Assembly (NCBI RefSeq): GCF_001676615.1
Contig: NZ_LYXZ01000001.1
Coordinates: 124,001-188,000 of the forward strand
DNA from: Labrys sp. WJW
Lineage (GTDB): Bacteria > Pseudomonadota > Alphaproteobacteria > Rhizobiales > Labraceae
Length of the DNA: 64,000 nt
Direction of reading: 5' to 3'
In this document: piece after piece, positions 63,185-64,000 of the stretch
Position numbering within the stretch: position 1 is the stretch's first letter
Layout of the letters: each line of letters begins with the position of its first letter
Notes under the pieces: generated by a model
The model's input: only the letters and a program-made list of their open reading frames with translations
Database searches by the model: none
What the model was told of the DNA's origin: nothing
Translations under genes and position numbers: made by a program

Positions 63185-64000
63185 TTAGGTCTTGGGCTGC
63201 CTGGCCGAGGATTTTCGTCGCGGCCTCGCCTTGGGCGGCTCTTCGCGGGTGGCGATGCGACGGATCGGCAGGCCAATTCTCTTGGTCGAGTTTCTCAGGA
63301 TGAGTTCGCAAGGCAGGCGGACATGCCGGGCAATTGCCGCCGGGTTGTCCATCCTGGCGCGTATGGTCGCCCATGCCTCCGCAGCGATCCGCTCCACATC
63401 CTGCCGCATGGCGGTGATGGGCGGCGCCGTCGCGCGCATCCAGGCATAGTCGTCGAAGCCGACCAGCGAGATGTCCTCGGGAATCCGGATATTGCGCTGG
63501 GCCATGTCGGCGAGAACGCCGAGCGTCCCGAAATTGGTGAGAGCGATGACGGCGGTGGGCCGCTCATGGGCCGCGAACCAGCGTTGCAGGCCCTCCGCGA
63601 CCGTTTCGAATGTCTGGCCGACCTCGACAATGGGCGGGGCGGGCAGGCCCGCTTCCTCGAAGACCTGCACAATGCCGGCGCAGCGTTCACGGATATTGGC
63701 GATGCGCGTGGTGGTCGCAACCACCAGGGCATTGCTGTGCCCATATTCCAGGAGATGCTCGGCAGCGCGTCGCCCGGCAGAAAAATTGTCGCTGCCGATG
63801 GTATCGCCCTCGAAGCCCTCGGTGATGCGGTCGACGACGACATAGGGCACGCCGACATCGTCGAGAAGCGTCCGGGTCGCGAAGCGATCGTCGTTCGGAA
63901 TGATCACGACGCCCGACGGCCGCCAGGACAGCAGGGCCGACAGGCGCGAGCGCTCGACCTCTTCATTCTCGTTCGAGCTCGCCACGATGATGTCGTAGCC
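63185..64000 (-). CDS. LacI family transcriptional regulator (N-terminus outside window)
   Basis: The last ~271 residues of a LacI/GalR-type regulator; the frame runs open through the right edge (reading GYDIIVASSNENEEVERSR at the border), so the helix-turn-helix is not seen. Effector-domain motifs are RPSGVVIIPND, VPYVVVDR, GSDNFSAGRRAAEHLLEYGH and VGFDDYAWMRATAPPITAM. The C-terminus is unusually basic (TREEPPKARPRRKSSARQPKT). It heads the CUT1 operon and should control it. Confidence 0.9.
   Translation of the reverse strand, partial: GYDIIVASSNENEEVERSRLSALLSWRPSGVVIIPNDDRFATRTLLDDVGVPYVVVDRITEGFEGDTIGSDNFSAGRRAAEHLLEYGHSNALVVATTTRIANIRERCAGIVQVFEEAGLPAPPIVEVGQTFETVAEGLQRWFAAHERPTAVIALTNFGTLGVLADMAQRNIRIPEDISLVGFDDYAWMRATAPPITAMRQDVERIAAEAWATIRARMDNPAAIARHVRLPCELILRNSTKRIGLPIRRIATREEPPKARPRRKSSARQPKT

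Overview
This is a 64 kb chromosomal window from a GC-rich alphaproteobacterium. It most resembles a soil- or plant-associated member of the Hyphomicrobiales (Rhizobiales). The evidence is the urt-ure gene order with a HupE/UreJ gene inside it, the very high density of sugar-type ABC importers, the catabolic clusters each with its own regulator, and dispersed palindromic elements of a kind common in that order. The genus cannot be fixed from sequence alone. No rRNA, tRNA, CRISPR array, insertion sequence or prophage gene was seen.

Layout. (1) 1-5876: end of a urea ABC importer (urtE, cut by the window edge) and a complete urease operon ureD-A-J-B-C-E-F-G. (2) 5913-8808: a long hairpin repeat, a LysR regulator divergent from an AEC-family carrier, and an unknown WYL/TerB-like protein. 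(3) 9155-28216: a catabolic gene cluster. It combines a ribose-type ABC importer, a GMC alcohol oxidase/dehydrogenase, aldehyde and zinc alcohol dehydrogenases, two aldo/keto reductases, a CoA-transferase, an acyl-CoA dehydrogenase, two hydratase-type enzymes, an SDR, a DUF993 aldolase-like protein and a TIM-barrel isomerase. Five copies of a GTAACTA-N2-TAGTTAC palindrome lie in its three main promoter regions and in front of the TetR gene at its end, so it looks like one TetR regulon. (4) 28285-38261: a one-direction operon with a luciferase-like monooxygenase, flavin reductase, hydrolase, aldehyde dehydrogenase, NIPSNAP and AA_synth proteins and a polyamine-type ABC importer. It diverges from a GntR regulator across a perfect 22-bp palindrome. 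(5) 38610-44874: a LacI-regulated operon for uptake and intracellular hydrolysis of what are probably beta-L-arabinofuranosides (GH127), without its own ABC ATPase. (6) 45172-54946: a split transketolase, an FGGY sugar kinase, a ribose-type ABC importer, two SDRs and a SorC regulator, which look like a pathway for an unusual pentose or polyol. (7) 55061-56857: a stand-alone flavin monooxygenase with an NTF2-like N-terminus. (8) 57089-64000: a CUT1 sugar importer with a ketose 3-epimerase, an SDR and a LacI regulator cut by the right edge.

How the genes work together. Apart from urease, the window is a row of import-plus-catabolism modules. Each has a substrate-binding protein, permeases, a few dehydrogenases or isomerases and a local regulator with recognisable palindromic operators. 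All five complete substrate-binding-protein genes are followed by a stem-loop before the next gene, which would favour high levels of the binding protein. The modules with the least obvious substrates are the TetR cluster (sugar-type uptake joined to CoA-ester chemistry) and the GntR cluster (flavin-dependent oxygenation joined to polyamine-type uptake).
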